Assembly (NCBI GenBank): GCA_030263805.2
Contig: CP136010.1
Coordinates: 1,069,001 to 1,133,000, forward strand
Source: Pseudomonas sp. FeN3W
GTDB taxonomy: Bacteria; Pseudomonadota; Gammaproteobacteria; Pseudomonadales; Pseudomonadaceae
Length of the DNA: 64,000 nucleotides
Direction: 5' to 3'
Below the pieces are notes generated by a model. The model saw only the letters and a list, made by a program, of their open reading frames with translations, had not been told where the DNA came from and made no database searches. Of the stretch, positions 41,099 through 54,338 are shown one piece after another. Position 1 is the stretch's first letter. Every line of letters starts with the position of its first letter. Both the position numbers and the translations under genes were made by a program.

Positions 41099-41944
41099 TC
41101 AAGCAGTTTCGATTGGCGGGAAATTCTTGACGAGATCATCCAGCTGCTTGAGCTGGGTAAGGAAAGGCTCGAGCTTGTTCAGGCGCAGAGCGCACGGACC
41201 GTCGCACTTGGCGTTGTCCGGATCCGGATGCGCCTCGAGGAACAATCCGGCCAGGCCCTGGGACAGACCGGCCTTGGCCAGGTCGGTAACCTGGGCACGA
41301 CGACCACCCGCCGAGTCGGCACGACCGCCCGGCATCTGCAGGGCGTGGGTGACATCGAAGAACACCGGGTATTCGAACTGCTTCATGATGCCGAAGCCGA
41401 GCATGTCGACGACCAGATTGTTGTAGCCGAAGGAGGAGCCGCGCTCGCAGAGGATCAGCTGATCGTTACCGGCTTCCTCGCACTTGCGCAGGATGTGCTT
41501 CATCTCCTGCGGCGCCAGGAACTGCGCCTTCTTGATATTGATCACCGCGCCGGTCCTGGCCATCGCCACCACCAGATCGGTCTGCCGCGAAAGAAAGGCC
41601 GGCAGTTGGATGATGTCGCAGACATCGGCCACCGGCTGCGCCTGCCAGGGCTCGTGCACGTCAGTGATGACCGGCACGCCGAAGGTCTTCTTCACTTCCT
41701 CGAAGATCTTCATCCCCTCTTCCAGGCCGGGGCCACGGAACGAGGTGATCGAGGAGCGATTGGCCTTGTCGAAGCTGGCCTTGAACACATAAGGGATGCC
41801 GAGCTTCTCGGTCACCCGCACGTACTCTTCGCAGGCTTGCATGGCCAGGTCGCGGGATTCCAGCACGTTGATGCCGCCGAACAGCACGAACGGCTTGTCG
41901 TTGGCGATCTCGATGTTGCCTACGCGGATGGTCTTCTGGCTCAT
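41099..41944 (-). CDS. kdsA: 3-deoxy-8-phosphooctulonate synthase
   Basis: Makes Kdo-8-phosphate from arabinose 5-phosphate and PEP for lipopolysaccharide. The 281-residue protein has the KdsA start FVLFGGINVLESRDLAMQA, the FKASFDKANRSSI lid, and VFFDVTHALQMPGG near residue 190. Overlaps pyrG by 4 bases, so expression is coupled. Confidence 0.96.
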   Translation of the reverse strand: MSQKTIRVGNIEIANDKPFVLFGGINVLESRDLAMQACEEYVRVTEKLGIPYVFKASFDKANRSSITSFRGPGLEEGMKIFEEVKKTFGVPVITDVHEPWQAQPVADVCDIIQLPAFLSRQTDLVVAMARTGAVINIKKAQFLAPQEMKHILRKCEEAGNDQLILCERGSSFGYNNLVVDMLGFGIMKQFEYPVFFDVTHALQMPGGRADSAGGRRAQVTDLAKAGLSQGLAGLFLEAHPDPDNAKCDGPCALRLNKLEPFLTQLKQLDDLVKNFPPIETA

Positions 41945-43572
41945 GCCTTCTTCGCCTTGTGTTCCAGCGCCGCATTGACGAAACCGCTGAACAGCGGATG
42001 GCCATCACGTGGCGTGGAGGTGAATTCAGGGTGGAACTGGCAAGCGACGAACCAGGGATGATCCGGAGCCTCTACCACTTCCACCAGCGCGCCGTCGCCG
42101 GAACGCCCGGTAATCTTCAGCCCCGCTGCCTGCAGCTGCGGCAGCAGGTTGTTGTTCACTTCGTAACGATGGCGATGGCGCTCGACGATGCGCTCCTGGC
42201 CGTAGCACTCGAATACGTTGGAGCCGGCTTCGAGGCCGCATTCCTGCGCGCCAAGACGCATGGTACCGCCCAGATCCGAGTTATCACTGCGGGTTTCCAC
42301 GGCGCCACTGGCGTCTTCCCACTCGGTGATCAGACCGACTACCGGGTGACCACTGTCCTTGTCGAACTCGGTGGAGTTGGCATCGGACCAGCCCAGCACG
42401 TCACGAGCGAACTCGATGACCGCGACCTGCATACCCAGGCAGATGCCCAGATACGGGATCTTGTTCTCACGGGCATAACGTACCGTAGCGATCTTGCCCT
42501 CGACGCCGCGCAGGCCGAAACCGCCCGGCACGAGAATGGCGTCGACACCTTCCAGCAGGCTGGTGCCCTGATTCTCGATGTCTTCGGAGTCGATATAACG
42601 CAGATTCACTTTGGTACGGCTCTGGATGCCAGCGTGGCTCATCGCCTCGATCAGAGATTTGTAGGCGTCCAGAAGTTCCATGTACTTACCGACCATGGCG
42701 ATGGTGACTTCCTTCTCCGGGTGCAGCTTGGCATCGACGACACGATCCCATTCGGAGAGATCGGCACCACGACACTCCAGGCCAAAGCGCTCGACCACGT
42801 AGTCATCAAGGCCCTGGGCATGCAGGATGCCTGGAATCTTGTAGATCGTATCGGCGTCCGGAAGGCTGATCACCGCGCGCTCTTCGACGTTGGTGAACAG
42901 CGCGATTTTGCGGCGCGAAGAAACATCGATCGCGCGATCGGAGCGGCAGACCAGAACGTCAGGCTGCAGGCCGATGGAGCGCAGCTCCTTGACCGAATGC
43001 TGGGTCGGTTTGGTCTTGGTCTCGCCGGCGGTGGCGATGTAGGGCACCAGCGTCAGGTGCATCAGCATGGCGCGCTTGGCGCCCACTTCGACGCGCAACT
43101 GGCGGATCGCCTCGAGGAACGGCTGCGACTCGATGTCGCCAACGGTGCCGCCGACTTCAACCAGCGCAACGTCGGCGTCGCCGGCGCCCTTGATGATGCG
43201 ACGCTTGATCTCGTCGGTGATGTGAGGAATGACCTGAATGGTCGCGCCCAGGTAATCACCCCGGCGCTCGCGGCGCAGCACGTCTTCGTATACGCGACCG
43301 GTGGTGAAGTTGTTGTTCTGGGTCATGCGCGTGCGAATGAAACGCTCGTAATGGCCCAGGTCGAGATCGGTCTCGGCGCCGTCGTGGGTGACGAACACCT
43401 CGCCGTGCTGAAACGGGCTCATGGTGCCCGGATCGACGTTGATATAAGGGTCCAGCTTGAGCATCGTGACCTTCAGGCCCCGCGCCTCCAGGATGGCCGC
43501 CAATGAAGCCGAGGCGATGCCTTTCCCCAATGAAGAAACAACACCACCCGTGACGAAGATGTAGCGCGTCAT
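41941..43572 (-). CDS. pyrG: CTP synthase
   Basis: Converts UTP to CTP using glutamine. 543 residues: an N-terminal synthase (MTRYIFVTGGVVSSLGKGI P-loop) and a C-terminal class I glutamine amidotransferase with the catalytic Cys in LGICLGMQVAVIEF. The His-Glu pair is near the end (CQFHPEFTSTPRDGHPLF). Precedes kdsA and eno in one apparent operon. Confidence 0.97.
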   Translation of the reverse strand: MTRYIFVTGGVVSSLGKGIASASLAAILEARGLKVTMLKLDPYINVDPGTMSPFQHGEVFVTHDGAETDLDLGHYERFIRTRMTQNNNFTTGRVYEDVLRRERRGDYLGATIQVIPHITDEIKRRIIKGAGDADVALVEVGGTVGDIESQPFLEAIRQLRVEVGAKRAMLMHLTLVPYIATAGETKTKPTQHSVKELRSIGLQPDVLVCRSDRAIDVSSRRKIALFTNVEERAVISLPDADTIYKIPGILHAQGLDDYVVERFGLECRGADLSEWDRVVDAKLHPEKEVTIAMVGKYMELLDAYKSLIEAMSHAGIQSRTKVNLRYIDSEDIENQGTSLLEGVDAILVPGGFGLRGVEGKIATVRYARENKIPYLGICLGMQVAVIEFARDVLGWSDANSTEFDKDSGHPVVGLITEWEDASGAVETRSDNSDLGGTMRLGAQECGLEAGSNVFECYGQERIVERHRHRYEVNNNLLPQLQAAGLKITGRSGDGALVEVVEAPDHPWFVACQFHPEFTSTPRDGHPLFSGFVNAALEHKAKKA

Positions 43573-43738
43573 GAAAAACCCTAGAAGTCTGCGTTAAGCG
43601 GCTAGCGCCGCGAGGGGAAAGCGAAGGTGCCATCGCGCCCGAGGCGGCAACGGCTCAGCTGCTACGGTTCGGAAGATCCGTGAAAGCTGTATTGAGACGG
43701 GAGCGTAGTCTACTGGATCAGCCCCACATGCTCAAACC

Positions 43739-45031
43739 TCAGTCAGCCGGCGGCAACGTCCAGACCAGCGAAACGGCAGCTGCGTCGAGTTGCGGCAGAT
43801 TGCCCACCGCGATCAACTGGTCTTCGCAGAAAAGCAGCGGCAGGCGCGCCCGAACGAAGCCCGGCACGCCGTTCTCATTGAGCAAGCGCTTGAGGTCACG
43901 CCGGCCGCGGCCGGGCAGTACCAGCCACTCGCCGCCGGCTCGGTAGCGCACCTGCAGTCGGCCTGCCGGGGCCGTACCGATCAGGTGCAGGCTGCCATTG
44001 CCGGGCAACGACAGATCGGTCGATGGCTGCGGCCAGGCGAGCGGCCCCTCTGCCGGCAGCAACCATGAATTGCCCACCCACCAGACCCGCTCGCCGGTGC
44101 GCTGCAACTCGCCACGCCCCAGCCGCCAGCGTGGCGTGGCGTCGCCTCGCGCATCGCGCAGCGACTCCCAGCCGCACCAGTGATCGCTGTCCGGAAGCTC
44201 GGTGAGGTGCGCCAGCCAATGACGCAGGGCGTTGCGCTGTCGGGCTGGCGACAAGGCACGCAGCGCCGGCAGACAGAGACTGGGCAGTGCCAGCCAGTCG
44301 ACCGGAGATGGCTGCTGCGCAGCAGCAAGGTCTGCCTGCGCCAGCTCATCCAGCAACGCCTGCGCCTCGGCCATGTGCGCGGCAGTGCGCGCCATGTTCG
44401 CCGACGCCTGTGGCCAGCGGCGGCTGATCGGCGGCAGCACCTGCAGACGCAGGTAGTTGCGCGCGTGATCATCACACTGGTTGCTCGGGTCTTCGATCCA
44501 GCGCAGGCCCTGGGCGTCGGCGTAGGCCTGCAGCTCGGCGCGCGAAACGGCCAGCAGCGGCCGCAGCAGCCTGCCCTGCCCCAGCGGCCGCTCCGCCGGC
44601 ATAGCCGCCAGCCCGCGCACGCCGGCACCACGCAACAGACGAAACAGCAGCGTCTCGGCCTGGTCGTCGCGGTGCTGCGCGGTCAGCAGCAGATCACCTT
44701 CGCCGAGGCGTTCAGCGAAGGCGGCGTAACGCGCATCCCGCGCGGCACGCTCCAGGCTTGCGCCGTGCGCGACCTGCACCCGCACGATTTCGAGCGGCAC
44801 GCCTAGCCCCTCGCAAACCTGCCGGCAGTGCTCCGGCCAGGCATCGGCGACCGCCTGCAGGCCGTGATGCACATGGACGGCGCTGATTGGCGGCAACCTT
44901 CGGCCCTGCGTCAGTCGCACCAGTGCATGCAGCAGCACCGTCGAATCGAGCCCGCCGGAAAAGCCGACCAGCCAGCGCCGCGCGGCTAGCCACGGGCGCA
45001 GTGCATCGAGCAGTTTGGATTCGACCGGCAT
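43739..45031 (-). CDS. tilS: tRNA(Ile)-lysidine synthetase
   Basis: Adds lysine to C34 of the minor tRNA-Ile so that it reads AUA. The 430-residue protein has the PP-loop SGGLDST near residue 25 and the conserved LHVHHGLQ-like HVHHGLQAVADAWPEHC. HRDDQAETLLFRLLRGAGVRGLAAM is present, with C-terminal domains after about residue 215. ATG at 45031 (MPVESKLLDA) is chosen; the frame open to 45187 has no family support. Confidence 0.95.
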   Translation of the reverse strand: MPVESKLLDALRPWLAARRWLVGFSGGLDSTVLLHALVRLTQGRRLPPISAVHVHHGLQAVADAWPEHCRQVCEGLGVPLEIVRVQVAHGASLERAARDARYAAFAERLGEGDLLLTAQHRDDQAETLLFRLLRGAGVRGLAAMPAERPLGQGRLLRPLLAVSRAELQAYADAQGLRWIEDPSNQCDDHARNYLRLQVLPPISRRWPQASANMARTAAHMAEAQALLDELAQADLAAAQQPSPVDWLALPSLCLPALRALSPARQRNALRHWLAHLTELPDSDHWCGWESLRDARGDATPRWRLGRGELQRTGERVWWVGNSWLLPAEGPLAWPQPSTDLSLPGNGSLHLIGTAPAGRLQVRYRAGGEWLVLPGRGRRDLKRLLNENGVPGFVRARLPLLFCEDQLIAVGNLPQLDAAAVSLVWTLPPAD

Positions 45032-45374
45032 GGAAATCGACTCATTCAGGCAAGGCGGCCAGCATAAGGCAGCGCACGCCACGACTACAGCCGCCAGCGG
45101 TGCGCACCTTTCAAGAGCACGACGCAAACACAGCGGCGCACCTTCGTTGACGCCCTCCGCACCGCGCCGCTCCAAAACAGTGCACACCCATGGCTATCTG
45201 AGATCGCCGCAAACAGATCGAGGCATTCAAATTCGAGCTAGGCCTCTGTAATCGTTGGCTTTCTCGTAGTTGGCAAGGGAAATGCAAAAGTCCGCTCAGC
45301 TTATTCCAAAAGCTGTTGCTGACTTACCAGCCGGGCTACTGAATACCCGGCGCCACCTTTAGGGACATACCACC
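45032..45374. other. Gene-free region between tilS and the TorF-like gene
   Basis: A 343-base divergent intergenic region with both promoters presumably inside. The only structure I see is a short hairpin GCCGGG (45330-45335) / CCCGGC (45346-45351) in the leader of the plus-strand gene, 24 bases before its ATG. Confidence 0.6.
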
Positions 45375-46097
45375 ATGCTCAAGAAACTGACCCTCGCCAT
45401 CGCCGCCGCCAGCGCCGTGACTGCCAGCAGCTTCGCCGTCGCGGAAACCGTCTCCAGCCCCGTTGGCGACTTCGACGTCAGCATGAACGTCGGCCTGACC
45501 TCGGACTACATGTTCCGCGGTATCTCGCAAACCCAGGGCAACGGCGCCATCCAGGGCGGTCTGGACGTAGCCCACGAGAGCGGCCTGTACGTTGGCACCT
45601 GGGCGTCCAACGTCGACTTCGGCGGTGACGCCTCGGTGGAATTCGACTACTACCTGGGCTTCGGTAACAACATCACCGAGAACATCTCCTACGATCTGGG
45701 CTGGATCAAGTACGACTACCCGGGCGAAAGCGCGCTGAACTTCAGCGAGTACTACGGCAGCCTGAGCGCCTACGGCTTCACGGCCGGCGCGGCCTACTCC
45801 GACGACTTCGCCGGCGACGACACCACCCTGTACTCCTATCTCGGCTACGAATACGCCCTGCCCTACGACGTCGGTCTGGCCCTGCAGTACGGCAAGTACG
45901 ATTTCAAGGACGCCACCTTCGGCAACGACGATACCTACAACGACTGGTCGGTCGGCCTGAGCAAGACCATGGCCGGTCTGGACTTCGGCCTGACCTACTC
46001 CGACACCAGCTTGAGCGGCAGCGAATGCGCAGGCTTCGTCGGCAAGGACGACTACTGCGACGCGACCTTCGTGGTTTCGGTTTCGAAGAGCTTGTAA
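45375..46097 (+). CDS. TorF-family putative porin (TIGR02001 type)
   Basis: A 240-residue outer-membrane barrel protein with a signal peptide (MLKKLTLAIAAASAVTASSFAVA, residues 1-23). The conserved N-terminal segment is VGLTSDYMFRGISQTQGNGAIQGGLD. Strands alternate aromatic residues and the C-terminus is FVVSVSKSL. This family is often found next to glnK-amtB, but here it stands alone on the plus strand inside a long minus-strand essential cluster. Substrate unknown. Confidence 0.88.
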   Translation: MLKKLTLAIAAASAVTASSFAVAETVSSPVGDFDVSMNVGLTSDYMFRGISQTQGNGAIQGGLDVAHESGLYVGTWASNVDFGGDASVEFDYYLGFGNNITENISYDLGWIKYDYPGESALNFSEYYGSLSAYGFTAGAAYSDDFAGDDTTLYSYLGYEYALPYDVGLALQYGKYDFKDATFGNDDTYNDWSVGLSKTMAGLDFGLTYSDTSLSGSECAGFVGKDDYCDATFVVSVSKSL

Positions 46098-46224
46098 CTC
46101 CTGTCGGGACCGCAACAAAGGCCTGACCCAGTCACGTGTCGCATGGTCTGCAGGACGTAGAGCGGGTGACACCCGCCGAACGTGGCCCTCCGCCTTGTTG
46201 TAAGAGCGATGCAAGGCCCAGAAA

Positions 46225-46258
46225 AAACGAAACCCCGCCGCGAGGCAGGGTTTCGTTT
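46225..46258 (+). terminator. Terminator of the TorF-like gene
   Basis: AAACGAAACCC (46225-46235) pairs with GGGTTTCGTTT (46248-46258); the T-rich right arm serves the plus strand and the A-run on the left would serve the other. Confidence 0.75.
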
Positions 46259-46385
46259 GTCGGGCGGTGAGGTGTAACCGCGCGGGTTTCACCCGCCCTA
46301 TAAAGCTACATACGCCAGGGGTTCAGCGCTCGCCGATGATGCCGCTGCGCCTGTTGCTGGACCCCGTCTGAACAGGCCCGGAAAC

Positions 46386-46413
46386 GAAAAACCACGCCGG
46401 GTAGGCGGGGTTT
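46386..46413 (-). terminator. Terminator of accA
   Basis: CCACGCC and GGCGGGG (one mismatch) around GGGTA, with TTTTT on the minus strand following the stem; lies 26 bases past the accA stop. Confidence 0.6.
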
Positions 46414-46438
46414 CTGCAGCGGACAAAACGGCATCCGA

Positions 46439-47389
46439 TCAGGCGATACCGTAGCTCATCAGGCGCGCGTAGCGGCGCTCCAGCAGCGCGTCGGTATCCA
46501 GCGCCTTGAGCATTTCCAGCTGAGTCCTGAGTTCGTCACGCAGCGAAGCCGCGGTGACGGCCGGGTTGCGATGCGCGCCGCCCAGGGGCTCGGAAATCAC
46601 CTTGTCGACGATCCCGAGGTCCTTCAGGCGCTCGGCAGTCACGCCCATGGCGTCGGCCGCTTCGGGTGCCTTGTCGGCGGTGCGCCAGAGAATCGAGGCG
46701 CAGCCTTCCGGCGAGATCACCGCGTAGGTGGAGTACTGCAGCATGTTCAGCTGGTCGCAGACGCCAATAGCCAGGGCTCCGCCAGAACCGCCCTCACCGA
46801 TCACGGTGGCGATGATCGGCGTCTTCAGACGTGCCATGACGCGCAGGTTCCAGGCAATGGCCTCGCTCTGGTTGCGTTCTTCGGCATCGATACCCGGATA
46901 GGCACCCGGAGTGTCGATGAAGGTCAGGATCGGCATCTTGAAGCGCTCGGCCATCTCCATCAGACGGCACGCCTTGCGGTAACCCTCGGGGCGCGGCATG
47001 CCGAAGTTACGGCGTACCTTCTCGCGCACCTCACGGCCCTTCTGATGACCGATGATCATCATCGGCTGTCCGTCCAGACGCGCAGTACCGCCCACGATAG
47101 CGGCGTCATCGGAGAAGTGGCGATCACCGTGCAGCTCTTCGAACTCGGTGAACAGGTGATTGATGTAGTCGAGGGTGTAGGGGCGCTGCGGGTGGCGAGC
47201 CAGGCGGGCGATCTGCCAGCTGGTCAGATTGCCGAAGATGCTTTCGGTGAGCGATTCGCTCTTGTCCTGCAGGCGGGCAATCTCATCGCCGATGTTCAGC
47301 GAGTTGTCGTTACCAACCAGGCGCAATTCTTCGATCTTGGCTTGCAGGTCGGCGATCGGCTGTTCGAAATCCAGGAAATTCGGGTTCAT
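46439..47389 (-). CDS. accA: Acetyl-CoA carboxylase carboxyltransferase, alpha subunit
   Basis: With AccD, moves CO2 from biotin to acetyl-CoA to form malonyl-CoA. The 316-residue protein has the start MNPNFLDFEQPIADLQAKIE and the family core FKMPILTFIDTPGAYPGIDAE plus GEGGSGGALAIGVCDQ. ATG at 47389 is chosen over the one two codons upstream. Follows dnaE after 182 bases. Confidence 0.97.
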   Translation of the reverse strand: MNPNFLDFEQPIADLQAKIEELRLVGNDNSLNIGDEIARLQDKSESLTESIFGNLTSWQIARLARHPQRPYTLDYINHLFTEFEELHGDRHFSDDAAIVGGTARLDGQPMMIIGHQKGREVREKVRRNFGMPRPEGYRKACRLMEMAERFKMPILTFIDTPGAYPGIDAEERNQSEAIAWNLRVMARLKTPIIATVIGEGGSGGALAIGVCDQLNMLQYSTYAVISPEGCASILWRTADKAPEAADAMGVTAERLKDLGIVDKVISEPLGGAHRNPAVTAASLRDELRTQLEMLKALDTDALLERRYARLMSYGIA

Positions 47390-47571
47390 AGGCATCCGTC
47401 ATGCGTCGACGGCCAGGCGGCCGGGAGGCTGTTCCGTTTTTTGCGCCTTACCTTACGGGACGGGCGCATTCAGGTCGAACAAAAATTGTTCTGAACCATG
47501 ACCCGGTCATCACCGGGCCGTTCGGGCCTGACCCGGAAAGCGCCATCGGCGACCTTCCGGGCCTCGGCCCT

Positions 47572-51093
<3,522 letters not shown>

Positions 51094-51248
51094 GAACAGA
51101 CCTTGAGCTGGCAGAACGACAAGCGCGGAATTGTACCGGAAAGCACGGACGGGCTGGCGACCGCGCTAACGGTAGCCGACACGGTAAAAGGGTGTTCGGC
51201 GGCCCAGGACCTCATGAAGCACCTGGCTGGCCCGCGTACAGTTACCCG

Positions 51249-51887
51249 CTAGACCAGCAGCACGCTGGCCGGGATGTCGGTCTCGACAACTGCCTGCTCA
51301 AGCAGCGTACGCACGGGGGCGAAAGAGCGCCGATGAATGGGCGTTGGTCCTAGCCGACGAAGCGCTTCCAGATGGCTTGGAGTCGGATAACCCTTGTGCC
51401 CGGCCAGCCCATAACCCGGATAGCAGAGATCCAGGGCCTGCATTTCGCGGTCACGACTGACCTTGGCCAGGATGGATGCCGCAGCGATAGCCGGCACCTG
51501 ACCGTCGCCCTGGATCACCGGTGCGCTGGGCACGTTCAGCTGAGGGCAGCGATTGCCATCGATGAGTGCCAGCCGCGGCGTGACACTCAGTCCATCAACC
51601 GCACGCTGCATGGCGAGCATCGTGGCGTGAAGGATATTCAGCTGATCGATCTCTTCGACCTCCGCTCGGGCAATGCACCACGCCACCGCCTTTTCGCAGA
51701 TCTCGTCGAACAACGCTTCACGACGGGCTTCGCTCAGCTTTTTCGAGTCGTTGAGGCCTTTGATCGGACGCGCCGGATCGAGGATCACTGCAGCGGTCAC
51801 TACAGGACCACACAGCGGCCCGCGCCCGACCTCGTCGACGCCGGCAACCAGCTCTTCGACCAGATTGAAATCGAGTCCGAACTGCAT
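51249..51887 (-). CDS. rnhB: Ribonuclease HII
   Basis: Cuts RNA in RNA/DNA hybrids and at single ribonucleotides. 212 residues with the acidic pair in GVDEVGRGPLCGPVV (near residue 16) and the third catalytic Asp in ALIDGNRCPQL. ATG at 51887 overlaps the lpxB stop by one base, so the two are coupled; the frame open to 51944 is not used. Confidence 0.95.
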   Translation of the reverse strand: MQFGLDFNLVEELVAGVDEVGRGPLCGPVVTAAVILDPARPIKGLNDSKKLSEARREALFDEICEKAVAWCIARAEVEEIDQLNILHATMLAMQRAVDGLSVTPRLALIDGNRCPQLNVPSAPVIQGDGQVPAIAAASILAKVSRDREMQALDLCYPGYGLAGHKGYPTPSHLEALRRLGPTPIHRRSFAPVRTLLEQAVVETDIPASVLLV

Positions 51888-53020
51888 CAACGAACTCCAA
51901 CCAGGCGCAACACGGCATCGGCGGCCTGACTCGACGCATCGCAACGCAGGGTGCGATGAATACTGTCGAAGCCTTCGGTTTGCACGTCACCATCGTCCAG
52001 CAGTGGCGACAGAGACTGCGCAAGCGCTTCGGGGGTAGCGGCGTCCTGCAGCAACTCGGGAACCAGCAGACGCTGGGCCAGCAGGTTGGGAAGCGCAACA
52101 TAGGGGCTCTTCACCAGCCGCCGGAGGATGCGGTAAGTCATTGGCGCTACGCTGTAGGCCACCACCATAGGACGTTTGAACAACAGCGCCTCAAGCGTTG
52201 CCGTACCGGAAGCAATCAACACGGCGTTGCAGGCGGCCAATGCCTCATGGGACCGGCCATCGAGCAGGGTCAGCGGTAAATCACGCGTAACCAGCATCTG
52301 CTCAAGCTGCAGCCGCCGCTCGGGGCTGGCGCAAGGCATGACAAAACGAATCCCGGGACGCATGGCGCGCAACCGCTCGGCAGCGGAAAGGAACAGATCC
52401 CCCAGTCGAGCGACTTCGCCGCCCCTGCTACCGGGCATCAGCGCGACGACCAGGCCATCCGCTGGCAATCCGAGCGCTTGCCGTGCCGCGGCACGATCAG
52501 CGCAAAGCGGAATGGCATCAGCTAGGGGATGACCGACGAAGCGAACCGGTACCTGGTGCTCGTCGTAGAACCTGGCCTCGAACGGAAACAGCGTGAGCAT
52601 CAGATCGCAGGCGTCACGGATCTTCAGTACCCGCTTCTGACGCCAGGCCCAGACCGACGGACTGACGTAGTGCACGGTCTTGATTCCGGCCCGACGCAGC
52701 TTGAGCTCAAGCCCGAGATTGAAGTCCGGCGCGTCGATGCCGATGAATACATCCGGCCGCTGCTGGATCAGCGTGTCCACCAGGCGTTTGCGGCGGGCCA
52801 GCAGCTCCGGCAAACGACCGAGCACTTCGACCAGGCCCATCACTGCCAGACGCTCGAGCGGAAAGTACGACTGCAACCCTTCGGCCTGCATGCGCGAGCC
52901 GCCGACGCCGATGAATTCGACATTCGCGTGCTGAGCCTTCAGCGCCTGCATCAGGCCCGCACCAAGGATGTCACCGGAGGACTCCCCGGCTACCAAGGCA
53001 ACCCTGAGCGGCCGGTTCAT
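51887..53020 (-). CDS. lpxB: Lipid-A-disaccharide synthase
   Basis: Joins two acylated glucosamine units in lipid A synthesis. The 377-residue glycosyltransferase has the start RVALVAGESSGDILGAGLMQAL, the YVSPSVWAWRQKRV segment and the C-terminal SGTATLEALLFKRPMVVAY motif. ATG at 53020 begins one base after the lpxA stop. Confidence 0.96.
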   Translation of the reverse strand: MNRPLRVALVAGESSGDILGAGLMQALKAQHANVEFIGVGGSRMQAEGLQSYFPLERLAVMGLVEVLGRLPELLARRKRLVDTLIQQRPDVFIGIDAPDFNLGLELKLRRAGIKTVHYVSPSVWAWRQKRVLKIRDACDLMLTLFPFEARFYDEHQVPVRFVGHPLADAIPLCADRAAARQALGLPADGLVVALMPGSRGGEVARLGDLFLSAAERLRAMRPGIRFVMPCASPERRLQLEQMLVTRDLPLTLLDGRSHEALAACNAVLIASGTATLEALLFKRPMVVAYSVAPMTYRILRRLVKSPYVALPNLLAQRLLVPELLQDAATPEALAQSLSPLLDDGDVQTEGFDSIHRTLRCDASSQAADAVLRLVGVR

Positions 53021-53021
53021 C

Positions 53022-53798
53022 TCAGCGAGTGATCCCACGAGTTGAAGCCTGAATCGAGTCGCGGAAGATCGCAACCTCGGGGAATGCCGCTGCACTTTCG
53101 GCCAGCTCGGTGAGTGCGGCCTCCACGGTCAACCCCTTGCGGTAGACGACCTTGTAAGCGTTGCGCAGGGCGTGAACGGCTTCGGCGCTGAAGCCACGAC
53201 GACGCATGCCCTCGAAGTTCATGCTGCGCGCCTCCGCCGGATTGCCGAACACGGTGACAAATGCCGGTACATCCTTGCCGATCGCCGTGCCCATGCCGGA
53301 AAAACTATGGGCGCCGATATGGCAGAACTGATGTACCAGGGTGTAACCGGAGAGAATGGCCCAGTCGCCCACATGGACGTGACCGGCCAGCGCGGTGTTG
53401 TTGACCAGAATGCAATGATTGGCGATCACGCTGTCGTGGCCGATGTGAGCATAAGCCATGATCAGGTTGTGATCACCGAGGGTGGTTTCGGAGCGATCCT
53501 GCACGGTGCCGCGATGGATGGTGACACCCTCGCGAATCACGTTGTGATCGCCAATCACCAGGCGCGTCGGCTCACCCTTGTACTTCAGATCCGGCGTATC
53601 TTCGCCAACCGAGGAGAACTGATAGATGCGATTGTGCCGACCGATACGGGTCGGCCCTTTGATGACCACATGCGACGCGATCACCGTACCCTCGCCAATT
53701 TCGACGTCCGGACCAATGATCGACCATGGGCCGACCTGGACGTCATCCGCCAAGCGAGCCGCAGGGTCGATGATGGCGCGAGGGTCGATCAAACTCAT
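53022..53798 (-). CDS. lpxA: UDP-N-acetylglucosamine acyltransferase
   Basis: First lipid A enzyme. 258 residues with a left-handed beta-helix of hexapeptide repeats (IDPRAIIDPAARL and onward), the catalytic His in MAYAHIGHDSVIANHCIL and a C-terminal helical domain (after about residue 190). ATG at 53798 overlaps fabZ by 4 bases; the longer frame to 53864 is not used. Confidence 0.96.
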   Translation of the reverse strand: MSLIDPRAIIDPAARLADDVQVGPWSIIGPDVEIGEGTVIASHVVIKGPTRIGRHNRIYQFSSVGEDTPDLKYKGEPTRLVIGDHNVIREGVTIHRGTVQDRSETTLGDHNLIMAYAHIGHDSVIANHCILVNNTALAGHVHVGDWAILSGYTLVHQFCHIGAHSFSGMGTAIGKDVPAFVTVFGNPAEARSMNFEGMRRRGFSAEAVHALRNAYKVVYRKGLTVEAALTELAESAAAFPEVAIFRDSIQASTRGITR

Positions 53799-54235
53799 AT
53801 CTTCTGTTCCGCGCAGATGATTTCTGCCGAGCAGACCGGCTTGCCCTCGACGCTGGCACGACAATCGAACTTCCAGATGCCGCGTTTGGCGCTGATGAAG
53901 GAAGCTTCCAGGACCAGCTGATCGCCCGGAACCACCGGCTGACGGAAGCGCAGCTTGTCAGAGCCGACGAAATAGTAAAGCGTGCCATCGGCTGGCTTGA
54001 CGCCCATCATCTTGAAACCAAGCAGACCGGCCGCCTGCGCCATGGCTTCGATGATCAGCACGCCTGGCATGATCGGATGCTGTGGAAAATGCCCATTGAA
54101 GAACGGTTCGTTGATGGTCACGTTCTTGTAGGCACGAACGCGCTTGGCCTCGACGTCCATCTCCGTCACACGGTCCACCAGCAGGAACGGGTAGCGGTGA
54201 GGCAAATATTCGCGAATCTCGTTGATATCCATCAT
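53795..54235 (-). CDS. fabZ: 3-hydroxyacyl-ACP dehydratase FabZ
   Basis: Dehydrates hydroxyacyl-ACP in fatty acid elongation. 146 residues with the hot-dog core, catalytic His in NGHFPQHPIMPGVLIIEAMA and the start MMDINEIREYLPHRYPF. The two ATGs in a row at 54230-54235 allow either as start; the first is chosen. Confidence 0.96.
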   Translation of the reverse strand: MMDINEIREYLPHRYPFLLVDRVTEMDVEAKRVRAYKNVTINEPFFNGHFPQHPIMPGVLIIEAMAQAAGLLGFKMMGVKPADGTLYYFVGSDKLRFRQPVVPGDQLVLEASFISAKRGIWKFDCRASVEGKPVCSAEIICAEQKI

Positions 54236-54338
54236 GTCAGGAAAGAGCCTGTAAAAAAGTATAGGGCCGCCTGCGCTGAAAGCCCGCGCGAGCACTGACA
54301 GGCATTAACCCCGAAAAAAACCGGATCAGACGGTAAGC

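Larger units (their letters stand above)
46098..46438. other. Intergenic region with convergent terminators
   Basis: A 341-base gap between the TorF-like gene and accA. It contains two terminators, listed separately, and a GCGGGTGACACCCGC-type inverted repeat near 46161-46175. No gene is supported. Confidence 0.6.

Noticed and set aside
41959..43506. 515-codon open frame antisense to pyrG
   Set aside because: pyrG on the other strand is complete and conserved; the antisense frame is a coding shadow.
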